From an uncultured Eubacterium sp. (lineage in GTDB: Bacteria > Bacillota > Clostridia > Lachnospirales > Lachnospiraceae), in assembly GCA_910577295.1 (NCBI GenBank), contig CAJTLS010000004.1, positions 141,597 to 150,932 of the forward strand: DNA of 9,336 bases. Direction: 5' to 3'. Made by a program: the position numbers and the translations under genes. Of the stretch, positions 1-6,792 are shown in pieces. The notes beneath the pieces were generated by a model. It was not told the origin of the DNA. It did not search any database and saw nothing but the letters and a program-made list of their open reading frames with translations. Positions within the stretch are counted from its first letter, which is position 1, and every line of letters starts with the position of its first letter.

Positions 1-210
1 TTGTTGCCAAGTGGCTTCTTTCAGCTTGAAAAAAAAGAAAACATGTATTATTTTACCGGAGGCGGGTACGGACACGGCGTCGGCATGAGTCAGTTCGGAG
101 CGAAAATAATGGCGGAACAGGGAAAAAATTGCGAGGCGATTCTTACTTTTTATTTTGCAGGGACGACAGTAGCATCACGGGAAATTCCCGAAGCGAAGAC
201 AGGAAATTGA
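1..210 (+). CDS. SpoIID/LytB-domain protein, C-terminal fragment (5' end outside window)
   Basis: This is the last 69 codons of a gene that enters from the left; the reading frame is open at base 1 and stops with TGA at 208-210. The visible part contains the signature end of the SpoIID/LytB domain: GGGYGHGVGMSQFGA followed by MAEQGKN and an LTFYFAGT segment. SpoIID proteins are lytic transglycosylases that cut glycan strands after the stem peptides are removed, and SpoIID itself drives engulfment during sporulation. The catalytic glutamate of the family lies upstream and cannot be seen here. The last 68 bases overlap the 3' end of the convergent membrane protein gene. It could be SpoIID proper or one of the SpoIID-like paralogues common in Clostridia; the fragment cannot separate these. 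Confidence 0.85.
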   Translation: MLPSGFFQLEKKENMYYFTGGGYGHGVGMSQFGAKIMAEQGKNCEAILTFYFAGTTVASREIPEAKTGN

Positions 211-1021
211 GGCTCCTGTGATGGCGGAGATATTGGTTGAGCATGGCCCCTAAAAAGACAAAACTGATACAGAAATACAACCATAACATGAGGAGGACAA
301 TGGAAGTTAAACTTCCGTATACGGAACCAAAAGTATGTTTTGTGTCCACGTAAATGGAATACAGATAAGAAAAGGTAATCCATAAGACCGAGGACAAAAT
401 GGCACCGGGAATTTCATCTCGTATCCGTCCGTGACGTTTTGGTATAAAGTAATACATAAGAGTGAAATAGACGACAAAAAGAAATAAAGCGAGACCGGAA
501 CGAGCCAGAAACAGCAGTGTTTCAATATGGGTAATGCTTGGGAAAAAGCGAATGATGAGTTGGATAATCTGATTTCCATACACGAGAAGCGTCAAACTGA
601 CAATAATCATGCCGCTAAATAAAATCGTATCAAGGATAGAGTGAATCCGCCGTGAAAAAAAATTGCGCCGGTTTTCGATTTCATAAATTTCTTCCAGTTC
701 ATAGGAGATACTATTGAATCCTTTCGAGCCAGCCCAAAGAGCAGAAATGACAGACAGGGACAGAATAGTACCCGATGCGTGATATGATTCTTTTAACCAG
801 CCGGCCACCAATTGAGACAGGCTGCCCGGTATCAGTTTATAAATCGTAGCTTCTAAAACGGTTTGGTTTATAGGAGTGTATCCTAACATGGTAATGAGAA
901 ACATCAAAAAAGGGAAGAGGGAAACCATAATGAAAAAGGCTACCTGAGCAGCATGAACGGAAATGCGGTATTTATTAAATGTTGTGACAAACCAGAAAAT
1001 ACAATTGTTTGTTTGTTTCAT
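143..1021 (-). CDS. YihY/virulence factor BrkB family integral membrane protein
   Basis: The 292-residue product is a polytopic membrane protein with about six hydrophobic segments, near residues 29-49, 85-105, 131-150, 170-193, 206-226 and 240-263. The N-terminal part (HAAQVAFFIMVSLFPFLMF) and the C-terminal part (FGSVYGSLTSIVLLMLWLY, then FLGAMLNQYL) match the YihY/BrkB family pattern, and the length is normal for it. The family was once labelled ribonuclease BN, which is now known to be wrong. Its function is unsettled, with transport or envelope roles suggested. The ATG at 1019-1021 is preceded on its own strand by an AGAGGGAG ribosome binding site about six bases away. The TAA stop at 143-145 lies inside the spoIID-like gene on the other strand. 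It appears to be a single-gene transcript from the promoter at 1109-1137. Confidence 0.9.
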   Translation of the reverse strand: MKQTNNCIFWFVTTFNKYRISVHAAQVAFFIMVSLFPFLMFLITMLGYTPINQTVLEATIYKLIPGSLSQLVAGWLKESYHASGTILSLSVISALWAGSKGFNSISYELEEIYEIENRRNFFSRRIHSILDTILFSGMIIVSLTLLVYGNQIIQLIIRFFPSITHIETLLFLARSGLALFLFVVYFTLMYYFIPKRHGRIRDEIPGAILSSVLWITFSYLYSIYVDTKHTFGSVYGSLTSIVLLMLWLYFCISFVFLGAMLNQYLRHHRSLNFLSSLREFPVMLLSSLQNKK

Positions 1022-1108
1022 AAATCTCTCTCCCTCTTGGGTTTTGTTTATATGGAATCTAATGTGTAAAGCAAGGTACCGTTTTTCCCAACATCTTATA
1101 TACAGTAT

Positions 1109-1137
1109 AGTATATGAATTTATGAAAGAAAAATCAA
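1109..1137 (-). promoter_or_regulatory. Sigma-A-type promoter for the yihY-family gene
   Basis: On the minus strand, TTGATT (1137 to 1132) is followed after exactly 17 bases by TATACT (1114 to 1109), a good match to the vegetative -35 and -10 elements. Transcription would start near 1102 and give an untranslated leader of about 80 bases before the ATG at 1021. A weaker second candidate, TTGCTT (1074-1069) with TATAAA (1052-1047) and a 16-base spacer, lies closer to the gene. The inverted repeat ATATAC-N6-GTATAT (1098-1115) overlaps the -10 element and could be an operator. Function is inferred from sequence match only. Confidence 0.6.
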
Positions 1138-1185
1138 CCGATGTATTATAATAATTGTCAACTGTTTAATTATTTGTGTCAATGC

Positions 1186-1224
1186 GCGGATATTATATCG
1201 TATTTTGTCCGGTATGATATCCGC
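1186..1224. repeat. Long inverted repeat (15-bp stem, 9-base loop) between divergent promoters
   Basis: Bases 1186-1200 (GCGGATATTATATCG) pair with 1210-1224 (CGGTATGATATCCGC) through 15 consecutive pairs, two of them G-U in the RNA of the plus strand, around a nine-base loop. The outer eight pairs are perfect Watson-Crick. Neither strand has a T-run right after the stem, so it is not a normal intrinsic terminator. It sits upstream of the pheST promoter (-35 at 1257) and upstream of the yihY-family promoter, so neither of the promoters called here would transcribe it. It could be a protein-binding site, a dispersed hairpin element, or a remnant. Confidence 0.6.
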
Positions 1225-1256
1225 ACAGGGGCAAATAGTAATTGCCGAAAAGATAC

Positions 1257-1286
1257 TTGACAACAACAAAGTCCATATGATAGAGT
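1257..1286 (+). promoter_or_regulatory. Promoter for the T-box-pheST operon
   Basis: A perfect -35 hexamer TTGACA (1257-1262) lies 18 bases upstream of TAGAGT (1281-1286), which matches four of six consensus -10 positions. Neighbouring TA-rich alternatives exist (GATAGA at 1279 with a 16-base spacer), so the exact -10 is uncertain. Transcription would start near 1293, just ahead of the folded T-box leader. The distance to the terminator and to pheS fits a normal T-box operon. Confidence 0.55.
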
Positions 1287-1292
1287 ATATTG

Positions 1293-1555
1293 CATAAAAA
1301 ACGTAGATGGTGCGGGCGAATGTCCACAGATTGCTTTTTTCCTTCAGAGAGACAGGGTCATCGGCTGGAAGTCCTGTCAGGTTCAGGAAGCGATTGAATT
1401 TCTCACCGGAGTTTCATTTTTGAAAGATTGTATTATCGAGTAGAATATGACGGCTGATATCCGTTATCATATTAAAAGAGTCTGTCTGACAGATGACAGA
1501 AATCTGGGTGGTACCGCGGAAACATTCGTCCCTTGCTGAGCAAGGGCTTTTTTTT
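1293..1555 (+). promoter_or_regulatory. T-box riboswitch leader, tRNA-Phe type, upstream of pheS
   Basis: The hallmark T-box sequence GGGTGGTACCGCGG is at 1506-1519. Its UGGU (1509-1512) can pair with the 5'-ACCA end of an uncharged tRNA, as expected for tRNA-Phe with an A discriminator. Upstream, Stem I features are visible: CAGAGAG (about 1345-1351), a distal helix GACAGG (1351-1356) with CCTGTC (1373-1378), the GCTGGAAG block (1364-1371), and TTCCT (1339-1343) facing AGGAA (1385-1389). The segment GAATTTCTCACCGGAG (1396-1411) is placed as the specifier strand, with UUC (Phe) at 1400-1402 as the likely specifier codon. A further stem AATATGA...TCATATT (about 1444-1472) fits the Stem III position. 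High uncharged tRNA-Phe should stabilise the antiterminator and allow pheST expression. The 5' limit depends on the promoter call. Confidence 0.92.
1530..1555 (+). terminator. T-box intrinsic terminator
   Basis: CCCTTGC (1530-1536) pairs perfectly with GCAAGGG (1540-1546) across a three-base TGA loop; one C and then eight T residues (1548-1555) follow. The left arm overlaps the CGTCCC segment that pairs with the T-box sequence in the antiterminator, so the two structures exclude each other, as in classic T-box attenuation. Confidence 0.92.
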
Positions 1556-1605
1556 ACGCGGGCGGCGCCGGACAGGAAGCTGATTGTGCAGAAAGGAAGA
1601 AAAAC

Positions 1606-2625
1606 ATGAAAGACAAGTTGGAATCAATCTTAAGTAATGCCATGACACAGATTGAAGCATCCGTAGAACTGGATAAGCTCAATGATATCCGTGTCGCATT
1701 TTTGGGAAAAAAAGGCGAGTTGACAAGCGTACTTAAGTCCATGAAAGACGTGGCGCCGGAAGAGCGCCCGAAAGTAGGACAGTTAGTCAATGAGGCAAGA
1801 AACAGAATAGAGACAAAATTAGAAGAAAAAAAGGCGGTTTTTGAGAGAAAAATCCGTGAGGAAAAAATGAAAGCAGAAGTCATTGACGTCACGCTGCCAG
1901 GACGGAAGATGGAGATAGGGCACAGACATCCGAATACCATTACACTGGAAGAGGTTGAAAAAATCTTTATCGGCATGGGATATGAGGTTGTGGAAGGCCC
2001 GGAAGTAGAATATGATTATTATAACTTTGAGGCGCTTAACATTCCAGAGAACCATCCGGCAAAGGATGAGCAGGACACGTTCTATGTTAATGATAAGATT
2101 GTACTTCGCACGCAGACCTCTTCGGTACAGGTGCATGTTATGGAGGAGGGGAAACTGCCGATACGGATGATTTCGCCGGGGCGGGTGTTCCGCAGCGATG
2201 ATGTAGACGCCACTCATTCACCGTCATTCCATCAGATTGAGGGCCTTGTCATTGATAAGAATGTAACTTTTGCAGATTTAAAAGGTACGTTAGAACAATT
2301 TGCAAAACAGCTTTTTGGGGAGAAGACAAAAGTAAAATTCCGACCTCATCATTTTCCTTTTACTGAGCCGAGCGCCGAGATGGATGTAACCTGTTTTAAG
2401 TGCGGGGGCAAAGGGTGCCGCTTCTGTAAGGGAGAGGGCTGGATTGAAATATTGGGCTGCGGCATGGTACATCCGCATGTATTTGAAATGAGTGGAATCA
2501 ATCCAGAAGAGTATACGGGATTTGCGTTTGGCGTAGGTCTTGAGCGCATTGCGCTATTGAAATACGAAATTGACGACATGAGACTTTTATATGAGAATGA
2601 CAAGCGGTTTTTGAGTCAGTTTTAA
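1606..2625 (+). CDS. pheS: Phenylalanyl-tRNA synthetase alpha subunit
   Basis: The 339-residue product is the catalytic subunit of the alpha2-beta2 enzyme that attaches phenylalanine to tRNA-Phe in the cytoplasm. Residues 1-90 are the charged N-terminal helical arm. Class II motifs follow: motif 1 around 108-135, the NIPENHPAKDEQDTFY loop at 145-160, motif 2 at 187-213 (RMISPGRVFRSDDVDATHSP, then SFHQIEG), and motif 3 at 305-320 (GFAFGVGLERIALLKY). A cysteine cluster C263-x2-C266-x4-C271-x2-C274 with GGKG between its halves is seen before the EILGCGMVHPHVF strand and looks like a zinc knuckle; such inserts occur in some Firmicute PheS proteins. Length is normal. The ATG at 1606 follows AAGGAAG about six bases upstream. 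It is the first gene after the T-box leader, and pheT starts 35 bp downstream. Confidence 0.98.
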   Translation: MKDKLESILSNAMTQIEASVELDKLNDIRVAFLGKKGELTSVLKSMKDVAPEERPKVGQLVNEARNRIETKLEEKKAVFERKIREEKMKAEVIDVTLPGRKMEIGHRHPNTITLEEVEKIFIGMGYEVVEGPEVEYDYYNFEALNIPENHPAKDEQDTFYVNDKIVLRTQTSSVQVHVMEEGKLPIRMISPGRVFRSDDVDATHSPSFHQIEGLVIDKNVTFADLKGTLEQFAKQLFGEKTKVKFRPHHFPFTEPSAEMDVTCFKCGGKGCRFCKGEGWIEILGCGMVHPHVFEMSGINPEEYTGFAFGVGLERIALLKYEIDDMRLLYENDKRFLSQF

Positions 2626-2660
2626 AAGCGGTTGTAAATGAGTTAAAATGGAGGGTTAAG

Positions 2661-5102
2661 ATGAATACACCATTATCATGGATTAAGGCGTATGTGCCGG
2701 AGCTTGAGTGCACAGAGCAGGAATATATGGACGCAATGACGATGTCCGGTACAAAAGTTGAGGGATATGAAAAATTTGACGCCGACCTCGACAAAATAAT
2801 TGTCGGAGAGATTAAGAAGATTGAGAAGCATCCGGACGCAGATAAACTTGTTGTCTGTCAGGTTGCCATTGACGAAACAGGAACGACGACACAGATTGTC
2901 ACCGGTGCGCCGAATGTAAAAGAGGGTCAGAAAGTTCCTGTCGTATTGGACGGAGGGCGCGTGGCAGGAGGTCATGATGGAAAGAAAACGCCCGGAGGAA
3001 TCAAAATTAAAAAGGGAAAACTTCGTGGAGTTGAAAGCAACGGCATGATGTGTTCTATTGAAGAACTTGGTTCGTCCAGAGATTTTTATCCAGATGCGGC
3101 GGAGGATGGCATTTATATTTTGAGCGATAATCCAGAGTATAAAGATGCTGCGGTTGGCAGCGATGCCATTGCCTTGCTCGGACTTCGGGATTCAAATTTT
3201 GAATATGAGGTGACGTCAAACCGTGTGGACTGTTTTGGCGTAATCGGAATAGCGAGAGAGGCGGCGGCAACATTCCGTAAACCGTTTCATCCGCCGGTAA
3301 TTAAAGAAGTTGGCAATGAGGAGAAAACGGAAGATTATATTTCCGTTGAGATTGAGGCGACAGACCTCTGCTACCGATATGTGGCTCGCGTAGTGAAAAA
3401 TATAAAAATTGCTCCATCTCCAGAATGGATGCAGCGACGTCTGGCGGCTAGCGGTATACGCCCTATCAATAATATTGTCGATATTACCAACTATGTGATG
3501 GAGGAGTACGGTCAGCCAATGCACGCCTATGATTTGCAAACAATTGCAGGCAAAAAGATTGTTGTTAAACGCGCGAAGGACGGGGAGAAGTTCCAGACGC
3601 TGGACGGACAGGAAAGAGATTTGGATGAATCGGTTCTGATGATATGCGACGGAGAAAAATCAGTAGGCGTGGCCGGTATTATGGGCGGTGAAAATTCTAA
3701 AATTACGGATGACGTACAGACGATGCTTTTCGAGGCGGCTTGTTTTGACGGAACGAACATTCGTCTTTCAGGAAAGAAAATTGGTATGCGCACGGACGCT
3801 CAGGCAAAATTTGAGAAAGGACTCGACCCGAATACTACGATGGCGGCAATGAACCGCGCCTGCCAGTTAATAGAAGAACTTGGTGCGGGTGAGGTCATTG
3901 GCGGCTGTGTCGATGTATATCCAAATAAAAAAGAGCCTGTCAGCGTGCCTTATGATGTGGATAAAATCAATGCGCTTCTCGGCATCGACGTTTCGGAAGA
4001 GCAGATGTGCGAGTACTGGAGTATGGTCGACCTTGCGCCGGACAAAGAGAAAAAAGTTGTGCAAATTCCGACGTGGAGACAGGATGTACTCCGTCTGGCT
4101 GACCTCGCAGAGGAAGTAGCCCGTTTTTATGGATATGATAAGATTCCTACGACGCTGCCAAGCGGCGAGGCAACGCAGGGCGGGGTGTCCTATCAGACGG
4201 GTATTTGTCAGATAGCAAGAAATGTAGTCGAGCAATTTGGATTTTCCGAGGGCATGACATATTCCTTTGAAAGTCCGAAAGTCTTTGATAAGCTGTTGAT
4301 TCCGCAAGATAGTAAACTTCGCGAGGTGGTAGAAATCTCGAATCCGCTTGGTGTCGATTACAGTATTATGCGTACAACGCCGCTCAATGGTATGCTTACT
4401 TCTCTGGCAACTAATTTTAACCACAGAAATAAAGACGTCCGGCTTTATGAACTGGCGAATGTATATTTACCAAAATCGCTTCCGTTAGAGGAATTGCCGG
4501 AAGAGAAAATGATGTTGACTCTCGGTATGTATGGAGAGGGAGATTTCTTTGATTTGAAAGGCTGTGTAGAAGTTATTCTGGATAAGCTGGGGATTCGCAT
4601 ACCGGTTTCATACAAGCCAGAAGAGCGTCCTTATCTTCATCCGGGCAGACAGGCGGATATCATTTTAATGAGTGGTGAAACCGTCGGATGTTTAGGGGAA
4701 ATACATCCAGAAGTGGCAGACAACTATGATTTGGGAACGAAGACATACGTTGCCTTACTTGATGTTGCTGTACTTGCCGATAAGGCCGATTTTGACATTA
4801 AATACAAAGGCGTGGCTAAATTTCCGGCAGTAACAAGAGATATTTCCCTTGTTATGAAAAAGACGGTTCTTGCCGGACAGGTGGAAGAGGTGATTCGCAG
4901 GAGCGGCGGGAAATTATTGGAAGATTATCATCTGTTTGACATTTATGAGGGAGACAATGTAGGGAAAGATGAAAAATCGTTGGCCTACTCCATTCGTTTC
5001 CGTGCGAAAGACCGTACGCTGGAAGATAAAGATATCACTGTTGTCATGGATAAAATTTTATCTAATTTGGAAACATTAGGAGTGTCATTGAGACAATCAT
5101 AA
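2661..5102 (+). CDS. pheT: Phenylalanyl-tRNA synthetase beta subunit
   Basis: The 813-residue product is the tRNA-binding and editing partner of PheS and has the normal full-length bacterial architecture. An N-terminal segment leads into an EMAP/OB-type tRNA-binding domain at about 40-155 (DKIIVGEIKKIEKHPDADKL, TGAPNVKEGQKVPVV). The B3/4 editing domain follows at about 205-385 (including INNIVDITNYVMEEYGQPMH, GIMGG). The B5 domain is at about 410-480 (VPYDVDKINALLGIDV), then the inactive synthetase-like core (LAEEVARFYGYDKIPTTLP), and the C-terminal FDX-ACB anticodon-binding domain at about 720-810 (FPAVTRDISLVM, SLAYSIRFRAKDRTLEDKDI). GGAGG at 2650-2654 sits six bases before the ATG. It is translated from the same transcript as pheS. 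The next gene starts 27 bp downstream with no terminator between. Confidence 0.98.
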   Translation: MNTPLSWIKAYVPELECTEQEYMDAMTMSGTKVEGYEKFDADLDKIIVGEIKKIEKHPDADKLVVCQVAIDETGTTTQIVTGAPNVKEGQKVPVVLDGGRVAGGHDGKKTPGGIKIKKGKLRGVESNGMMCSIEELGSSRDFYPDAAEDGIYILSDNPEYKDAAVGSDAIALLGLRDSNFEYEVTSNRVDCFGVIGIAREAAATFRKPFHPPVIKEVGNEEKTEDYISVEIEATDLCYRYVARVVKNIKIAPSPEWMQRRLAASGIRPINNIVDITNYVMEEYGQPMHAYDLQTIAGKKIVVKRAKDGEKFQTLDGQERDLDESVLMICDGEKSVGVAGIMGGENSKITDDVQTMLFEAACFDGTNIRLSGKKIGMRTDAQAKFEKGLDPNTTMAAMNRACQLIEELGAGEVIGGCVDVYPNKKEPVSVPYDVDKINALLGIDVSEEQMCEYWSMVDLAPDKEKKVVQIPTWRQDVLRLADLAEEVARFYGYDKIPTTLPSGEATQGGVSYQTGICQIARNVVEQFGFSEGMTYSFESPKVFDKLLIPQDSKLREVVEISNPLGVDYSIMRTTPLNGMLTSLATNFNHRNKDVRLYELANVYLPKSLPLEELPEEKMMLTLGMYGEGDFFDLKGCVEVILDKLGIRIPVSYKPEERPYLHPGRQADIILMSGETVGCLGEIHPEVADNYDLGTKTYVALLDVAVLADKADFDIKYKGVAKFPAVTRDISLVMKKTVLAGQVEEVIRRSGGKLLEDYHLFDIYEGDNVGKDEKSLAYSIRFRAKDRTLEDKDITVVMDKILSNLETLGVSLRQS

Positions 5103-5129
5103 GCGTCGCTTCGCGGATAGGAGGAAAAT

Positions 5130-5612
5130 GTGAAACGCTTCATAAGTAATGTTTTGACCCTGTGCTTTATCTGCTACATGATTTTACTTGTATACTTTTT
5201 GTTTTTTAGTGAAGAATACGGCCGGACAGAACCCTATGAAACATACAAATATAATCTCGAATTATTTAAGGAAATAAAACGGTATTGGTATAACAGAGAG
5301 AAGATTGGCACATTGCTTTTCTTGATTAATTTAGTGGGAAATGTTGTCGTGTTCATGCCGTTTGGCTTTTTAGTGCCGGTCATGTATCGTGAGCAGCGAA
5401 AGGACGTTGTTTATCGGGGACACTATTTCCGCAGCATGCTTTTTGTCTTATTATTGGGTTTCCTGTTTAGTCTAGTCATTGAATTTGTCCAGTTAGTTAC
5501 GAAAGTAGGATGTTTTGATGTAGATGATTTGCTGCTGAATACATCCGGTGTCTTATTGGGATATATCATATATTATATTTCGAAGAAACTAATTGGAGTC
5601 TTTGGAAAATAA
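5130..5612 (+). CDS. VanZ-like family membrane protein
   Basis: The 160-residue protein has four hydrophobic segments, near residues 5-27, 62-85, 102-123 and 132-152. It carries the VanZ-family pattern: NLVGNVVVFMPFGFLVPV at 67-84, LVIEFVQLV at 115-123, and a DVDDLLLNTSGVLLGY stretch at 130-145 with its acidic pair and asparagine. VanZ itself gives low-level teicoplanin resistance in enterococci, but most chromosomal members have no known function, and no resistance role is claimed here. The start is GTG at 5130, chosen because GGAGG lies five bases upstream; the overlapping ATG at 5128 runs straight into TGA. It appears to be the third gene of the pheST transcript. The region of about 35 residues between segments one and two is charged and tyrosine-rich. 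Confidence 0.88.
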   Translation: MKRFISNVLTLCFICYMILLVYFLFFSEEYGRTEPYETYKYNLELFKEIKRYWYNREKIGTLLFLINLVGNVVVFMPFGFLVPVMYREQRKDVVYRGHYFRSMLFVLLLGFLFSLVIEFVQLVTKVGCFDVDDLLLNTSGVLLGYIIYYISKKLIGVFGK

Positions 5613-5628
5613 GGAAAGGGGAATCCTT

Positions 5629-5958
5629 ATGCAGATTCGATTTGGAAAGCGTAAGAAAATACAATTTACCGACCGCAGCCATCCGCCGATGGGGATTATT
5701 TCTGCTATTTTGGGCGGTCTCTCTCTCGCAACGCTTATTGCCTTATGTGTTTTTTCTGGTGAAGTGAGAGGAAAGGCAGGAATTTTTGTCGGTGTGATAG
5801 GAATGATATCGATGGTGGTGAGTATCATTGGATTTGTTTTGGCGATAAAATGTTATCGAAAAGAAGAAATTTACGTGGTGACGCCGACGATTGGCTCGAT
5901 TACAAACGGGCTTCTCATTATTGTGTATTTTCTCCTATTGTTTATGGGAGTTCTTTGA
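5629..5958 (+). CDS. Small three-helix membrane protein of unknown function
   Basis: The 109-residue product starts with a basic segment (MQIRFGKRKKIQFTDRSHPP). Three hydrophobic segments follow, at about 22-43, 50-74 and 87-108, and the chain ends right after the last. The KRKKIQFTDRSHPPMGIIS opening and size resemble small uncharacterised membrane proteins of Lachnospiraceae, possibly the DUF6142 group; this is from memory and not certain. The ATG at 5629 is preferred over the in-frame TTG at 5593, because AAGGAAAGGGG lies just upstream of the ATG and the TTG falls inside the preceding gene. It starts 16 bp after the VanZ-like gene and is probably the last gene of the pheST transcript. Its last 17 bases overlap the convergent AP2 gene. 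Confidence 0.8.
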   Translation: MQIRFGKRKKIQFTDRSHPPMGIISAILGGLSLATLIALCVFSGEVRGKAGIFVGVIGMISMVVSIIGFVLAIKCYRKEEIYVVTPTIGSITNGLLIIVYFLLLFMGVL

Positions 5959-6730
5959 GATTTAATATGCGGGGAGAAATGCTTACCTTGCGATATTGTG
6001 TGCGGTATTCCTCATCCGATAATTCTTCAATATAGTTCACCGGATAATCTTTTATATATCCTTTTGTAATAAGCGTGGAAGCTGCTTTGTTGTAGGCAAC
6101 GGCAGCTTCTGTTTCGTTATCATAGCGGCCGACAATCCAGTCGCCGTTCCAGTGAATTTTTGTTTCATATACGGGTTTTCCGCTTTTCATTTTTTTTCTC
6201 ACACCGTGAAAACGGTTGATGACTTCAATATTGGCGTAGCGGAAATCTTTTGTATTGCCGTTGATGAAAAGGTAGTCCCTGCCGGCGGTGCTATAGTTTT
6301 TAATTCCGAAACGGGAAAGAATATTTACCTGCATGCCGTAGTCGGCAACAAACAGATGGCCGCCTCGCCGGCTTATCGTCCGTGTGGAGTAATAGAAGAG
6401 GTCGTCAATATCAAAAATGTAGAAATCGTCCGGTGAGAAATAGTAGTAAAAGTAATGTTTATACAAATAAATTGGAGTTTTAATATAAATTTCATTGTCA
6501 CGGAAGTTGATTAGAGTGACCCATTTGTTAAAAGGGAGCGGACTGTTTTCGTAATGTTCAATGCATACGGAAGTATCGTGCAAGAGGAAATCTGCCGTGC
6601 GATATGCCTCATGTGCTTCTCCCTCGGAAGAGAAACTTCCCAAACTGATATGTTTGCCGGAAAATGTGATGGAACTGCGATAAGAAGCGGTGCCATCTTT
6701 TTTTTGGATACGATAAACGCCTGCCAGCAT
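5942..6730 (-). CDS. AP2-like DNA-binding protein with a degenerate HNH core
   Basis: The 262-residue protein has three recognisable parts. Residues 3-52 (GVYRIQKKDGTASYRSSITF, then SLGSFSSEGEAHEAYRTAD) and residues 174-225 (FHGVRKKMKSGKPVYETKIH, then GRYDNETEAAVAYNKAA) each look like an AP2 domain: a GV(Y/R) start, three short strands, then an EAA-type helix. Residues 103-172 follow the layout of the HNH segment of AP2-type homing endonucleases, ending in INGNTKDFRYANIEVIN. The expected LHR is LSR at 138-140 and the expected DH before INGN is LF at 154-155, so both catalytic histidines are absent. A tyrosine- and phenylalanine-rich stretch at 82-114 precedes it. GGAGGT lies six bases before the ATG. 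A DNA-binding, non-cutting role, perhaps transcription control, is inferred. It is divergent from the hydrolase gene. Confidence 0.75.
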   Translation of the reverse strand: MLAGVYRIQKKDGTASYRSSITFSGKHISLGSFSSEGEAHEAYRTADFLLHDTSVCIEHYENSPLPFNKWVTLINFRDNEIYIKTPIYLYKHYFYYYFSPDDFYIFDIDDLFYYSTRTISRRGGHLFVADYGMQVNILSRFGIKNYSTAGRDYLFINGNTKDFRYANIEVINRFHGVRKKMKSGKPVYETKIHWNGDWIVGRYDNETEAAVAYNKAASTLITKGYIKDYPVNYIEELSDEEYRTQYRKVSISPRILNLKELP

Positions 6731-6792
6731 TGTTCTACCTCCGATACCTTTCTGTAAAATGTTACGGTTAAATCAAATAAGAACTGTACCTT

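Noticed and set aside
143..1021. Calling the membrane protein ribonuclease BN.
   Set aside because: The old RNase BN name for this family was an error; the sequence shows only a multi-helix membrane protein with no nuclease motifs.
1554..5100. Many antisense open frames of 60-185 codons opposite pheS and pheT.
   Set aside because: They lack ribosome binding sites and recognisable domains, and lie entirely opposite well-identified genes, so they are shadows of real coding.
5100..5111. Palindrome AAGCGTCGCTT between pheT and the VanZ-like gene as a terminator.
   Set aside because: A five-base stem with a one-base centre cannot fold as drawn, and no T-run follows.
5130..5612. Glycopeptide resistance island, because of the VanZ-like gene.
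   Set aside because: No vanA/B, vanH, vanX, vanR or vanS homologue is nearby, and the gene sits in a housekeeping operon; VanZ-like proteins are widespread without resistance.
5593..5628. Upstream TTG start for the small membrane protein, 12 codons longer.
   Set aside because: It lies inside the VanZ-like gene, and AAGGAAAGGGG supports the ATG at 5629.
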